NCBI GenBank assembly: GCA_004299305.1
Contig: SCPZ01000100.1
Span: 1-64,000, forward strand
DNA: 64,000 bases
Direction: 5' to 3'
DNA from: Methylobacter sp.
Lineage (GTDB): Bacteria > Pseudomonadota > Gammaproteobacteria > Methylococcales > Methylomonadaceae
Position 1 is the stretch's first letter, and every line of letters starts with the position of its first letter. A program made the position numbers and the translations under genes. Of the stretch, positions 26,102-34,973 are shown piece after piece. A model generated the notes under the pieces. That model made no database searches and was not told where the DNA came from. It worked only from the letters and a program-made list of their open reading frames with translations.

Positions 26102-27487
26102 TTATTTTTTGCCTTTCAACGCATGACCCGCCAGATTCTTGCCTAAATCCCAGATCGAACCGGGAATTTGATGGGTATCGGCTATGGCTTTGTCGAATGA
26201 ATTAACGATGGTGTCACGGTCTTTTTGCGTTAAGTTCAAAGGCGGTAACAGTTTGACCACGTTCATGCCGTGTCCTGCAACCTGCGTCAATATGTGGTGT
26301 TCTTTAAATAAAGGGATGGTGATCATCTGGCAGAACAAGCCTTTATTAGCCGCTTCCAACATTGCCCAAGCCGCTTTGAGTTTCAGGCTTTTGGGCGATT
26401 GGAATTCAACCGCAATCATCATGCCTTTGCCGCGCGCTTCTTTCAGGAATTCATATTTTCCGGTCATCGCGTTCAGGCTGTCGATAATGTCGGTGCCGAC
26501 TTTCATGCTGTTTTCGACCAGCTTCTCTTCTTCCATAACGTGCAATGTGGCAAGTCCCGCCGCCATTGCCATGTTGTTTTTGGAGAAGGTCGAACCATGC
26601 ACGACAGCCCGGTCCATACGGTTATAAACGGTATCCATGATTTTTTGGGTCATGGCGACGCCGCCGACCGGGACAAAACCGCCTGACAATGCTTTGGCCA
26701 TGCAAATCATATCCGGCTTAACGTTCCAGTGATCGATAGCCCAGAATTTTCCGGTGCGCCCTAAGCCGGTTTGGACTTCGTCTGCGACAAACAAGGCGCC
26801 GTATTTTTTGCATAAGCGTTCGACTTCCGGCAGATAATTATCATCCGGCACATTAACGCCTTTACCCTGAATAGGTTCGACGACGAAAGCGGCAACATCT
26901 TTGTTGCTTAGGGCTTGTTCCAATGCGACAAGGTCGTTGAAAGGGACGGCGCTGCAACCTGGCAGCAACGGGCCGAAACCTTCGCGGAAAATGTCTTCGC
27001 CGTTTAATGATAAAGAACCCATGGTCAGGCCGTGATAGCCGTGCTCACAAAAGACGATTTTTTCGCGCTTGGTGGTATAGCGGGCGAACTTGATTGCGGC
27101 TTCTACGGATTCGGTCCCGGAATTGCAAAAGAACATCTTGTTCAGGTTGGCCGGTGTGGTTTTCAGGATTTCCTGCGCCAGCAATCCGCTGAGCACCGAC
27201 ACGTCCATTTGTACTAAGTTGGGCAATTCCAGTGTTAAGGTCTCGGTTAATGCGCTGATCACGGTCGGGTGATTACGACCGATCGCAAATACGCCGAAAC
27301 CGCTGAGCAAGTCCAAATATTCAGTGTCGTCCTGGTCGTAGAGATACTGTCCGATAGCCTTTTTGTAGTGACGGTCGTAGCCTATGGTCTTTAGCACTCT
27401 GACCATCTGGTTGTTTAAATGCAGTTCGTGCAGATCAAATTTATCAGTGCTGTGTTGAGAAAAAAGTTCGGCGATGCTAAAAGTCAT
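26102..27487 (-). CDS. hpnO: Class III aminotransferase, HpnO-type (aminobacteriohopanepolyol synthesis)
   Basis: A 461-residue PLP-dependent aminotransferase. Blocks: FFCNSGTESVEAAIKFAR (PLP phosphate binding), EHGYHGLTMGSLSLNG, FVADEVQTGLGRTGKFWA (Asp pairing with PLP nitrogen) and MAKALSGGFVPVGGVAMT, whose Lys is the Schiff-base residue. General class III enzymes include ornithine, acetylornithine and putrescine aminotransferases, and these cannot be excluded by sequence alone. HpnO is preferred because hpnG, shc and squalene synthase follow upstream on the same strand, and methanotrophs make aminohopanepolyols; it would add the terminal amino group of the hopanoid side chain. A 135-base gap separates it from hpnG. 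Confidence 0.75.
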   Translation of the reverse strand: MTFSIAELFSQHSTDKFDLHELHLNNQMVRVLKTIGYDRHYKKAIGQYLYDQDDTEYLDLLSGFGVFAIGRNHPTVISALTETLTLELPNLVQMDVSVLSGLLAQEILKTTPANLNKMFFCNSGTESVEAAIKFARYTTKREKIVFCEHGYHGLTMGSLSLNGEDIFREGFGPLLPGCSAVPFNDLVALEQALSNKDVAAFVVEPIQGKGVNVPDDNYLPEVERLCKKYGALFVADEVQTGLGRTGKFWAIDHWNVKPDMICMAKALSGGFVPVGGVAMTQKIMDTVYNRMDRAVVHGSTFSKNNMAMAAGLATLHVMEEEKLVENSMKVGTDIIDSLNAMTGKYEFLKEARGKGMMIAVEFQSPKSLKLKAAWAMLEAANKGLFCQMITIPLFKEHHILTQVAGHGMNVVKLLPPLNLTQKDRDTIVNSFDKAIADTHQIPGSIWDLGKNLAGHALKGKK

Positions 27488-27622
27488 GTGTACCTCATTG
27501 GGTGTTCTTTTACTGCTGAATGCAGGTGGAACGATTAATGAACAGGGTAATGTAAAAGAAATAGTTGTTGGTTGCGCGCACTAGCAGATAAAGAGTTTGA
27601 GTTTTGCTTAGTCATACTGGTT

Positions 27623-28360
27623 TTACACGGCTGTCGTGTTTGAGTGATCGAAATGGATCATGCTGTCCAAGTGTTTTGCGACCCCTTTTAATGTGTTTTT
27701 TGCGGCATTAAAATGCAGGCCCAACTTTATAAGTCCCGGTAATTCAACGGGGTGTAACGCGATAAATAACAACAATTTACTGAGAACGATGTCGCCTTCC
27801 TCATTAATTGAGTGATTGATGGCGTTGGGTAAATTCATGTTTGCAGGATCGGCAATGGCCCGGACGGCTAAAAAGGGCAGCTTGTTTTGCCAGGCAACTT
27901 TGGCTATGGCGATGCTTTCCATGTCCAATGCGACTGCGCCGGTTTGGCGATGCAGGTGTGTTTTGTCTTCGGCGGTAGCTACGATGCTGTTGCTTTCAGT
28001 CAAACCACCGGTGTGGACTTTTAGCGTGGTTGACAGTAGCTTTTTGCTAAGCTTAAGCCAATCGGCAGTGACGCAAAAATTTGCGTCACTGCAACCTTCG
28101 GCATCAATCAGGGTATCCGCCAAGACCAGGTCGCCCGGTTTTAATGTTTCACTGAGGGCGGCGGCGCAACCCCAGCTGATCAGCCGGGTGGCGCCGTGCG
28201 CGATCAATAACTCGGATGCCGCGCGTGCATTATTTGCGCCTGCGCCGGAATAAGCGAGAACGATGGTGTCGGTAATAAAAACAGCGCACTCTTTAGCAAT
28301 TTTTTTTGAGGTCAGGGTGCTGAGTTCTTCCGGTAAAGCAACGACAATACCGGTGATCAC
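27623..28360 (-). CDS. hpnG: Hopanoid-associated phosphorylase/nucleosidase HpnG
   Basis: Purine nucleoside phosphorylase superfamily member that removes adenine from adenosylhopane, giving ribosyl/phosphoribosylhopane for side-chain building. In 245 residues: GIVVALPEELSTLT at the start, SGAGANNARAASELLIAHGA near 38-57, WGCAAALSETLKPGDLVL and the active-site region AVALDMESIAIAKVAWQNKL with FLAVRAIADPAN, giving the Met-Glu and Asp residues of the fold. It overlaps shc by 4 bases (start inside the shc stop), so the two are translationally coupled. MTA/SAH nucleosidase is the alternative, but the operon decides. Confidence 0.92.
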   Translation of the reverse strand: MITGIVVALPEELSTLTSKKIAKECAVFITDTIVLAYSGAGANNARAASELLIAHGATRLISWGCAAALSETLKPGDLVLADTLIDAEGCSDANFCVTADWLKLSKKLLSTTLKVHTGGLTESNSIVATAEDKTHLHRQTGAVALDMESIAIAKVAWQNKLPFLAVRAIADPANMNLPNAINHSINEEGDIVLSKLLLFIALHPVELPGLIKLGLHFNAAKNTLKGVAKHLDSMIHFDHSNTTAV

Positions 28361-30312
28361 TTGCTGCTTAGCTCGTTACGGTAGCGCGCCAAGGCCCAAA
28401 GCGGGAAAAACTTGTCGTAACCGTGGTATTTTAGATAGAACACTTTCGGAAAACCGGGTGCGGTGAAGCACTCGTCATTCCATACGCCGTCTGCTTGCTG
28501 GTTGCGCAATAGGAAAGCGATGCCTGCTTTTACTTCGTGGCTATGAGCTTCACCGGCCGCCATCAATGCCAAAACAGCCCAGGCGGTTTGGAATGCGGTG
28601 CTGAAACGATATTTTCCGCTATGGCTTAGATCGTGATAGCTGTAGTTGTCTTCACCCCAGCCGCCATCGCCGCGTTGTATGCTTTTTAGCCATGTTGCGG
28701 CTTTAGTGTACATGGGGTCATTCTTAGGCAGGTTGGTTTGCTCAAGGCCGAGCAATGCCGACCAAGTACCGTAAATATAGTTGGTTCCCCAGCGACCGAA
28801 CCATGAACCGTCTTGTTCCTGTTCGCTACGGATGTAGTCGATAGTGCGCTCTAATGCAGGCACATATTCGGCATGATCTTGGGCCACTCTAGCCATCAGC
28901 ATCGCGCAGCGCGCGCTGACATCAGTTGTTGGCGGATCTAATAAGGCTCCGTGATCGGCAAATGGAATCTCATTTAAGTAATAGTAGGTATTATCGACGT
29001 CGAACGCACCGTAACCGCCGTTTTTGGATTGCATGCCAACTACCCAGCGGGTTGCACGATGTATCGATTCATCAAGATGGGGCAGGTTCGATTCCGCCAT
29101 CGCAAACGCAACAACCGCCGTGTCGTCGACATCGGGATAGTGCGGGTTCTCGAATTGAAATGCCCAGCCGCCGCCAGCTAAATCAGGCTTGGAAATTCGC
29201 CAATCGCCGGGTTCGTCCGACAGCTGTTTGCTTTTAAGCCAGTCGTAGGCGCGAGTCAGGCTTTGGCTATTGCCTGCCTTGTCGGCTTCCTGTAAAGCCA
29301 GTGCTGTAAGCGCGGTATCCCAAACTGGGGACAAGCAAGGCTGGCAGTAAGCGTCATGCTCGTTGATGACCAGTAATTTGTCGATGGCTTTACGTGCGGT
29401 GACGACATGCGGATGATCTTTGGGCATACCCAGTAACAGCATGGCTTCATAAGAGCCGACCATGGCAGGGAAAATTCCGCCTAGGCCGTCTTCGCCGTTC
29501 AGGCGTTCAATAAACCAATCTTTGGCTTTTGCTATCGCCAGTTCATGGGCTTTTTTCGGAATTAACGGGCGAGTGGCTAAGCCCAATTTATCCAAACCCA
29601 GAAAAATTTTATTTAACAGGGTTCTTTCAGGGAAGTAATGCTTTTCTTCATCGGGATGAGTGACGAAAAGTTCCAGTATATTGATGTTGTTAGGATTCTT
29701 AGCCGTTGCTTTTAACGTGCAAAGAATAAATAGCGGCACCATAACGGTTCTTGACCAGTACGATACCTTGTCCAAATGGAACGGAAACCAGCTGGGAAAC
29801 AGCATGATTTCGACAGGAATATACGGTACGCCGCGCCAAGGCAATTGCTTAAAAGTTGCCAGCGCAATACGCGTAAATACATTGGCTTTTGCCGCGCCGC
29901 CCTGGCTAAGGATATAGCTTCTTAACCGGATCATGTGGGGGGCGTCGATGGAGTCCCCGGCCATTTTTAACGCGAAATAGACTTTGACGCTGCAACTGAT
30001 GTCGCCGACTCCGCCGGTAAACAGCGGGTAGCTGCCGTCTTCGGATTGACGGGATCTTAGGTAGTTGGCAATTTTGGCCTGTAGCGGCTGATCGATTTCA
30101 CCCAGATAGTGCATCATCATGATGTACTCTGACGGAATTGAGCAGTCTGCTTCCAGTTCGAATACCCAATAGCCGTCCTTGTCCTGCAGGCTTAATAATT
30201 TCTCCTGCGCTTTGTCAATGGCCCGATTGAGATCGAATGTATGGTTATTAACAGTATTCGATGAACACGGAATAGTGCTGAAATTTATCTCTGAATTGGC
30301 TTCGTTAAACAT
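28357..30312 (-). CDS. shc: Squalene-hopene cyclase
   Basis: Membrane-associated enzyme that folds squalene into hopene/hopanol, the sterol surrogate of bacteria. The 651 residues match the family. The protonating motif is VDDTAVV in DVDDTAVVAFAMAE (about 392). Several QW repeats are visible, for example KNGGYGAFDVDNTYYYLN, EQDGSWFGRWGTNYIYG, RGDGGWGEDNYSY and QADGVWNDECFTAPGFPKVF. The N-terminal part includes LQDKDGYWVFELEADCSIPS. It lies between squalene synthase (12 bases upstream) and hpnG, giving a three-gene operon in pathway order. Confidence 0.97.
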   Translation of the reverse strand: MFNEANSEINFSTIPCSSNTVNNHTFDLNRAIDKAQEKLLSLQDKDGYWVFELEADCSIPSEYIMMMHYLGEIDQPLQAKIANYLRSRQSEDGSYPLFTGGVGDISCSVKVYFALKMAGDSIDAPHMIRLRSYILSQGGAAKANVFTRIALATFKQLPWRGVPYIPVEIMLFPSWFPFHLDKVSYWSRTVMVPLFILCTLKATAKNPNNINILELFVTHPDEEKHYFPERTLLNKIFLGLDKLGLATRPLIPKKAHELAIAKAKDWFIERLNGEDGLGGIFPAMVGSYEAMLLLGMPKDHPHVVTARKAIDKLLVINEHDAYCQPCLSPVWDTALTALALQEADKAGNSQSLTRAYDWLKSKQLSDEPGDWRISKPDLAGGGWAFQFENPHYPDVDDTAVVAFAMAESNLPHLDESIHRATRWVVGMQSKNGGYGAFDVDNTYYYLNEIPFADHGALLDPPTTDVSARCAMLMARVAQDHAEYVPALERTIDYIRSEQEQDGSWFGRWGTNYIYGTWSALLGLEQTNLPKNDPMYTKAATWLKSIQRGDGGWGEDNYSYHDLSHSGKYRFSTAFQTAWAVLALMAAGEAHSHEVKAGIAFLLRNQQADGVWNDECFTAPGFPKVFYLKYHGYDKFFPLWALARYRNELSSK

Positions 30313-30323
30313 AAGTTACGTCC

Positions 30324-31424
30324 TTAAAAATTTATCTTGGCTTCTGAGGATGGTGTTGAATATGTCCAGTCGGGCGTTTTGAGCTCACGACTCGTTAAAT
30401 TGAAAAGCAAACTAAGCAGGGCATTGCTGCGACCGGTTAAGCGAGTTGTAAGAATAGTCGCTTTAACGCTGTTACGGGTGATTTTGACTTGATCTGAGTG
30501 GTTAAAATCCAGGTTTTGTTTGATTTTTTTTAAGGTCAAAACGGCCATGCCTAAGGCCCACAGGCAGAAGTTGCGAATGCCGGTCTCGTGAGCGGGAAGC
30601 AATAATGTATATTTTAATGCGTTGTGTAAATGGCTATGAGCGATGCTGATTAAATGTTCCAAGCCTTTGCTGAAGCTTTCTGAATGTGTTTCAGGGCTCA
30701 GGTTTTTAAGGTCAAAACCTGTTTCGGTAAAAATATCCTGCGGTAACCAGCAAACGCCGCGTTCGGCATCGTCCCAAATATCTTTTAATATGTTGGTCAT
30801 TTGTAGCCCTTGGCCGAAAGACACCGACAGGCTGAGCAGTTCATCTTGATGTTGTGCGATTTCCGGGGAGTAATGACAGAAAAGTTTGGCCAGCATTTCT
30901 CCGACGCAACCGGCAACGTAATAGCAGTACCTATCCATGTCAGCAAGTGTTGCTAGGCCGCTATGTAAATCTTGAGCCTGAAAGATTGGCATGCCTTCAG
31001 CCATGGTTTCTACGCAACAAGCCAGTGCTTCAATTTGCGCGGGTTCAAATTTATGAGTGATTTGAATAACGCGTGGTAATACATGAATTAAGGTGTGTTC
31101 GGCGGGAATGGTTTGTTCAGAAAGCAGTGGCGCAAGTTCCACGGCAAACGGCTCTGAATTGGTTCCGGTTTTTACGATATGGATAAATTCCGAGCAAAAG
31201 TACTTTTTTTGTTCGGGAGATAAGGAAACTTCATCTTCTATAGTATCGACAATGCGGCATAACAAATAGGCGTTGGCCACTGCGCCGTATAATTTTTCCG
31301 GCAATTGAGGAATAGTCAGCGCAAATGTTCTGGAGACGCCTTCAAGTAATAGCGCCTGAAATTCATCATCAGATAAGTTGCTGAGTGATTTTGGATTATC
31401 CAAGGATATTTGAGTTTCACTCAT
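30324..31424 (-). CDS. Squalene synthase (single-protein, farnesyl-diphosphate farnesyltransferase type)
   Basis: Joins two farnesyl diphosphates and reduces presqualene diphosphate to squalene. At 366 residues it is longer than HpnC or HpnD (about 280) and matches the one-protein enzyme known from eukaryotes and from Methylococcus capsulatus. Both Asp-rich sites are present: LCRIVDTIEDEVSLS (DTIED, near 57) and NILKDIWDDAERGVCWLPQD (near 212), with SRTFALTIPQLPEKLYGAV near 30 and YYVAGCVGEMLAKLF in between. The extra C-terminal 70 residues end in the polar tail without the usual membrane anchor. First gene of the sqs-shc-hpnG run; no hpnCDE is seen in the window, in line with a one-enzyme route. 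Confidence 0.88.
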   Translation of the reverse strand: MSETQISLDNPKSLSNLSDDEFQALLLEGVSRTFALTIPQLPEKLYGAVANAYLLCRIVDTIEDEVSLSPEQKKYFCSEFIHIVKTGTNSEPFAVELAPLLSEQTIPAEHTLIHVLPRVIQITHKFEPAQIEALACCVETMAEGMPIFQAQDLHSGLATLADMDRYCYYVAGCVGEMLAKLFCHYSPEIAQHQDELLSLSVSFGQGLQMTNILKDIWDDAERGVCWLPQDIFTETGFDLKNLSPETHSESFSKGLEHLISIAHSHLHNALKYTLLLPAHETGIRNFCLWALGMAVLTLKKIKQNLDFNHSDQVKITRNSVKATILTTRLTGRSNALLSLLFNLTSRELKTPDWTYSTPSSEAKINF

Positions 31425-31919
31425 GGTGTTTTTGCTGCCGACCTTTAAGGTTAATCTAAGTTAATAAATAGTAATAATAGACTGTTTGTTGGTATTTTGC
31501 AAAGCAATGTTGTTTTGTTGCAAATGCACACACAAGGGAATGCTTGTATAATAATTATTTTTAATTAAAACATGCTGTTATCTGTATTTTTGGCGTATTT
31601 GCGCCGGTGCTCTGAAGTTGTGTTCTGTGCGAGCGATTATGCCGACACACTATAAAACTGGAGTCGTCAGTTAAAAGATAGTATTCTAGTCAACAATAGA
31701 TAAGCGATTGTATTATATAATGGGCTTGTTGGTATTCATTGATTCCTGTTGTTAAAAAGCAGTAGGTGGTTGTATTTTTGTGAATATTGTCCGTTTGTTG
31801 TTTTATTGGTACATGATTTTATTGATATTATGGTTGTCATGCCATAATGTGTGGTTTCAGGGTGCTCATATTGCGTGGGGGCCATTAAGTTTAGCGAAGT
31901 TTTTTTGGAGGGTTTGCTC
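31425..31919. other. Divergent promoter region between squalene synthase and hpnH
   Basis: 495 AT-rich bases between two oppositely directed hopanoid operons. Several TATAAT-like boxes occur (for example TATAATAATTA near 31548-31558 and TATAATGG near 31716-31723), but none has a convincing -35. No repeats or palindromes of note. The upstream 70 bases of the open frame that contains hpnH are counted here as leader because the real start is at 31920. Confidence 0.5.
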
Positions 31920-33029
31920 GTGGGAGTTCCTTTACGTCAGCAGTTGACTGTAGGTAGTTATTTGATTAAGCAAAAGTTAAAAGGGGTTAAGAAATACCCT
32001 TTGGTGCTAATGCTTGAGCCTTTGTTTCGTTGCAATTTGGCTTGTGCCGGCTGTGGTAAAATTGATTATCCTGATGATATTCTCGATAAGCGCCTTTCAT
32101 TTGAAGAATGTATGCAGGCTGTAGACGAATGCGATGCGCCTATGGTGTCGATTCCAGGAGGGGAGCCGCTTATTCATAAAGAAATGCCGCAAATCGTTGC
32201 AGGCATCATTGCTCGGAAAAAATTCGTTTATCTTTGTACCAATGCACTGCTGTTGAAAAAGAGAATCGACGATTATAAACCATCCCCTTATCTGACATTT
32301 TCAATCCACTTGGATGGTATGCATGAAAGACACGATGCGTCCGTCTGCCAGGACGGCGTTTTTGAGCGAGCCATTGAAGCTATAAAATTGGCGCTGGAAA
32401 AGGGCTTTAGAGTCACCGTAAACTGCACCCTGTTTCAAGGTGAGAAGCCCCAGGAAGTTGCCGATTTTCTTGATTATGCGATGGATCTTGGTGTTGAAGG
32501 CGTGACTATTGCTCCCGGCTTTAGTTATGAGCGCGCGCCCCAGCAGGATGTATTTATTAAAGGCAGTGATGTTAAGGATTTATTCCGCGGCATTTTTAAA
32601 ATCGGTAAAAACCGCAATTGGAAATTAAATCATTCCTCGCTATATCTTGATTTTCTGGCAGGCAACCAAAATTACGATTGTACGCCGTGGGGCAATCCAA
32701 CCCGTAACGTATTTGGATGGCAAAAACCTTGTTATTTGCTGGCTGATGAAGGTTATGTTTCAAGCTTCCATGAACTTTTGGATACCACGCCTTGGGAAAA
32801 ATACGGCACGGTTAATAATCCTAAATGTGCAAGTTGCATGGCGCATTGCGGCTATGAAGCGACGGCTGTTGAAGATATGTTAAGCCATCCGTTAAAGGCG
32901 TTGTTGACATCAATTAGAGGCCCAAAAACCGAGGGTGCAATGGTGCCTGAGGTCACTCCCGAGTATGCAAGAGAAGGGCTGTCATCGACCCTTGCAGGAA
33001 TTCCTGTACGAGTAGAGATTGTCGATTAA
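31920..33029 (+). CDS. hpnH: Adenosyl-hopene transferase HpnH (radical SAM)
   Basis: Adds a 5'-deoxyadenosyl group to diploptene, the first committed step of extended hopanoids. Starting at GTG 31920 the protein has 369 residues and begins VGVPLRQQLTVGSYLIKQKL, the conserved family N-terminus; GGAGGG 6-11 bases upstream supports this over the ATG at 31851. The radical SAM cluster is CNLACAGCGKI (CxxxCxxC, near 35-45), then SIPGGEPLIHKEM, matching the SAM-binding GGE motif. The C-terminal CASCMAHCGYEATAV adds cysteines seen in HpnH. It heads a plus-strand set with hpnM and mlaA and faces away from the squalene synthase operon. Confidence 0.95.
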   Translation: MGVPLRQQLTVGSYLIKQKLKGVKKYPLVLMLEPLFRCNLACAGCGKIDYPDDILDKRLSFEECMQAVDECDAPMVSIPGGEPLIHKEMPQIVAGIIARKKFVYLCTNALLLKKRIDDYKPSPYLTFSIHLDGMHERHDASVCQDGVFERAIEAIKLALEKGFRVTVNCTLFQGEKPQEVADFLDYAMDLGVEGVTIAPGFSYERAPQQDVFIKGSDVKDLFRGIFKIGKNRNWKLNHSSLYLDFLAGNQNYDCTPWGNPTRNVFGWQKPCYLLADEGYVSSFHELLDTTPWEKYGTVNNPKCASCMAHCGYEATAVEDMLSHPLKALLTSIRGPKTEGAMVPEVTPEYAREGLSSTLAGIPVRVEIVD

Positions 33030-33301
33030 AAGGTATTAAGGTTCAAGGTTCAAGGGGGAATGTCTTTGGCTCTTCCCGACTTCGCAGGGTAGGCGCTAAA
33101 TTAACTGGATTTGTGAGAGTGTATTTTTACTCATGCATTTGATTTACAATGGAATAATAAGTTTCATTCATGTTAAACATGATGCAAAAATACAAAATAT
33201 AACGGATTACCTCGCGAAATCGGAAAGAGCCATGTTTTTTACCTTGAACCTTTTACCTTTGTACTTTGTACCTGATTTGATTTTTACGAGGTTTTTTAAT
33301 T
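33030..33301. other. Gap between hpnH and hpnM with small repeats
   Basis: 272 bases. AAGGTTCAAGGTTCAAGGGG at 33037-33058 and the complementary TTTTTTACCTTGAACC at 33234-33249 could pair at long range; the same words recur in the hairpin at 34927-34964. No small gene is convincing. Confidence 0.45.
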
Positions 33302-33919
33302 ATGGTTTTAAAAAATATGAAGTTGGCGCTCGTTTTTATGTTCCTTTTGTTCGGGGCAATGAATGTTTTCGCTGCGGATAACGACGCTGCAACCGCAAGG
33401 CAGATAGTAGAGAAATTCCAGGCCGACCTGATTGCTGTGATGAAGGACGGTAAGGCATTAGGCTATGCAGGACGGTATGAAAAGCTAAAAGATCCTGTTT
33501 CCAACAGCCACGAGCTGAACAAAATCGCCCGCATTGTAGTAGGCAAGGAAGGGGAAAAGTTATCGGAGGAGCAACAACAAAAGCTGGTCGATGCATTCAG
33601 TAAACTGAGTATTGCGTCTTATGCGCACAACTTCAAAGATTATTCGGGGGAATCGTTTGTATTCGATTCGGAAGAAGAAACAACAAGAGGCGGCGTTGTT
33701 GTACATTCTCATTTTGTTATTCCTGACGATAAGCCCGTTAAGTTCGATTATATGCTTAAAGAAAAGGGCAATAGCTGGCGCATTATTAATATTATCGCCA
33801 ATGGTGTAAGCGATCTGGCCTTGAAAAGGTCTGAGTACACGACTATTTTACAGCGTGAGGGCTTTGATGCTTTAATAGCCAAGATTAACGAAAAAATTGA
33901 TAATTATTCAAAACAATAA
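33302..33919 (+). CDS. hpnM: Hopanoid-associated MlaC/Ttg2D-like lipid-binding protein HpnM
   Basis: Periplasmic lipid carrier, 205 residues. The signal peptide MKLALVFMFLLFGAMNVFA is followed by ATARQIVEKFQADLIAVMKD, then LDFxxR-like region GYAGRYEKLKDPVSNSHELN, and late INIIANGVSDLALKRSEYTT with the family block ILQREGFDALIAKI. MlaC proteins ferry phospholipids between the outer and inner membranes; HpnM is the version tied to hopanoid loci and is thought to move hopanoids or lipids. The frame opens with ATG 33302; the second ATG (MKLAL at 33317) may be the real start. It precedes mlaA by 8 bases, so both act in one transport path. Confidence 0.87.
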   Translation: MVLKNMKLALVFMFLLFGAMNVFAADNDAATARQIVEKFQADLIAVMKDGKALGYAGRYEKLKDPVSNSHELNKIARIVVGKEGEKLSEEQQQKLVDAFSKLSIASYAHNFKDYSGESFVFDSEEETTRGGVVVHSHFVIPDDKPVKFDYMLKEKGNSWRIINIIANGVSDLALKRSEYTTILQREGFDALIAKINEKIDNYSKQ

Positions 33920-33927
33920 TAGGTTTT

Positions 33928-34917
33928 ATGTCAATGAACAAACCACACAAGCGCAATCGTCGCATTGAAATGCACCACACATTCTCGGGTATACTGATCG
34001 GAGTTGCCATCACGATGGGCGGTTGTGCAACAACAGGAACGGATATTGTCGAGCAGCAAACTATAGCGAATAAGGCCGATCCTTATGAAGGCTTTAATAG
34101 AAAAATGTTTGTTTTTAACGATAGCGTTGATAATTATGTAGCCGAACCTATTTCAAATGCTTATAAATGGATAACCCCGCAGTTCATGCAAACAGGTGTT
34201 TTCAACTTCTTTAATAACCTGAAAAATGTAAATGTGGTTATTAACGATGTTTTACAGGCCAAATTTGAACAAAGCGCAGAAGATACCGGTCGGCTCGCGA
34301 TCAATTCAACAGTAGGCTTGGGTGGTTTGTTTGATGTGGCAAAGCATGTAGGACTGGAGCAAAATGAGGAAGATTTCGATCAAACTCTGGCAGTATGGGG
34401 TGTGCCTCAAGGATCTTATCTGGTATTGCCGATTTTGGGGCCATCAACTGCTCGTGGTATTCCGGGTGCGGTATTCGATACGGCGGCAAACCCTGCCAGT
34501 TACATAGGTATGCCTGTGCAGTTGGTATCTATGTTGAATGCCCGGGCTAGTGCGGAAGGTTCATTGAAATTCATTGATGAAGCCGCGTTGGATCCTTATG
34601 TCTTTACGCGTGAATCTTTTTTGCAATGGCGCAATAACTTGGCTACGGATGGAAATGCGGAGGCTTCTTCGGATGTGGACAGTCTTGAAGATGAGGTGCT
34701 TGACGGCGGTAAAGGCGCAGCTTCCCGGCAAGATTTGTCTACCAATGCAAGTAACAATGCAGGTTTTGCCCTGCGCCTGGACGCAGAGGGTAAAAAGTTT
34801 GAACAAGCCTCACATTCATTCAGCAGTGTCGCTCAATCATTTGACGATACTGCCAAGTCGTTTGAAGATGCCGGCGACAAACTGGATAAATTGAAAAAAT
34901 CAAAAAGACGTAGGTAG
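33928..34917 (+). CDS. mlaA: MlaA (VacJ) family outer-membrane lipoprotein
   Basis: Outer-membrane lipoprotein that removes phospholipids from the outer leaflet for retrograde transport. After a long N-terminus, the lipobox is TMGGC with the lipid-bearing Cys near residue 32. The VacJ domain follows: DPYEGFNRKMFVFNDSVDNY, VFNFFNNLKNVNVVINDVLQ, DTGRLAINSTVGLGGLFDVA, DFDQTLAVWGVPQGSYLVLP and GPSTARGIPGAVFDTAANP. The C-terminal 80 residues are an acidic/Ser-rich tail with heptad-like repeats (SFSSVAQSFDDTAKSFEDAG) not present in the E. coli protein. With hpnM just upstream it supports lipid traffic linked to hopanoids; other mla genes are absent from the window. Confidence 0.92.
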   Translation: MSMNKPHKRNRRIEMHHTFSGILIGVAITMGGCATTGTDIVEQQTIANKADPYEGFNRKMFVFNDSVDNYVAEPISNAYKWITPQFMQTGVFNFFNNLKNVNVVINDVLQAKFEQSAEDTGRLAINSTVGLGGLFDVAKHVGLEQNEEDFDQTLAVWGVPQGSYLVLPILGPSTARGIPGAVFDTAANPASYIGMPVQLVSMLNARASAEGSLKFIDEAALDPYVFTRESFLQWRNNLATDGNAEASSDVDSLEDEVLDGGKGAASRQDLSTNASNNAGFALRLDAEGKKFEQASHSFSSVAQSFDDTAKSFEDAGDKLDKLKKSKRRR

Positions 34918-34926
34918 GGAAGGTAC

Positions 34927-34964
34927 AAAGTTCAAGGTTCAAGGATTTTTTAACCTTGAACTTT
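34927..34964. terminator. Terminator hairpin between mlaA and apt
   Basis: AAAGTTCAAGGTT (34927-34939) pairs exactly with AACCTTGAACTTT (34952-34964), a 13-bp stem with a 12-base loop that contains TTTTTT. The genes converge here, so it can serve both. No T run lies outside the stem. Confidence 0.65.
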
Positions 34965-34973
34965 GAACCTAAC

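Noticed and set aside
31851-31919. Upstream ATG start for hpnH
   Set aside because: The extra 23 residues are not like the family N-terminus and the GTG at 31920 has a good ribosome site.
33133-33381. 82-residue ORF between hpnH and hpnM
   Set aside because: It overlaps the hpnM signal peptide in another frame and has no recognisable features.
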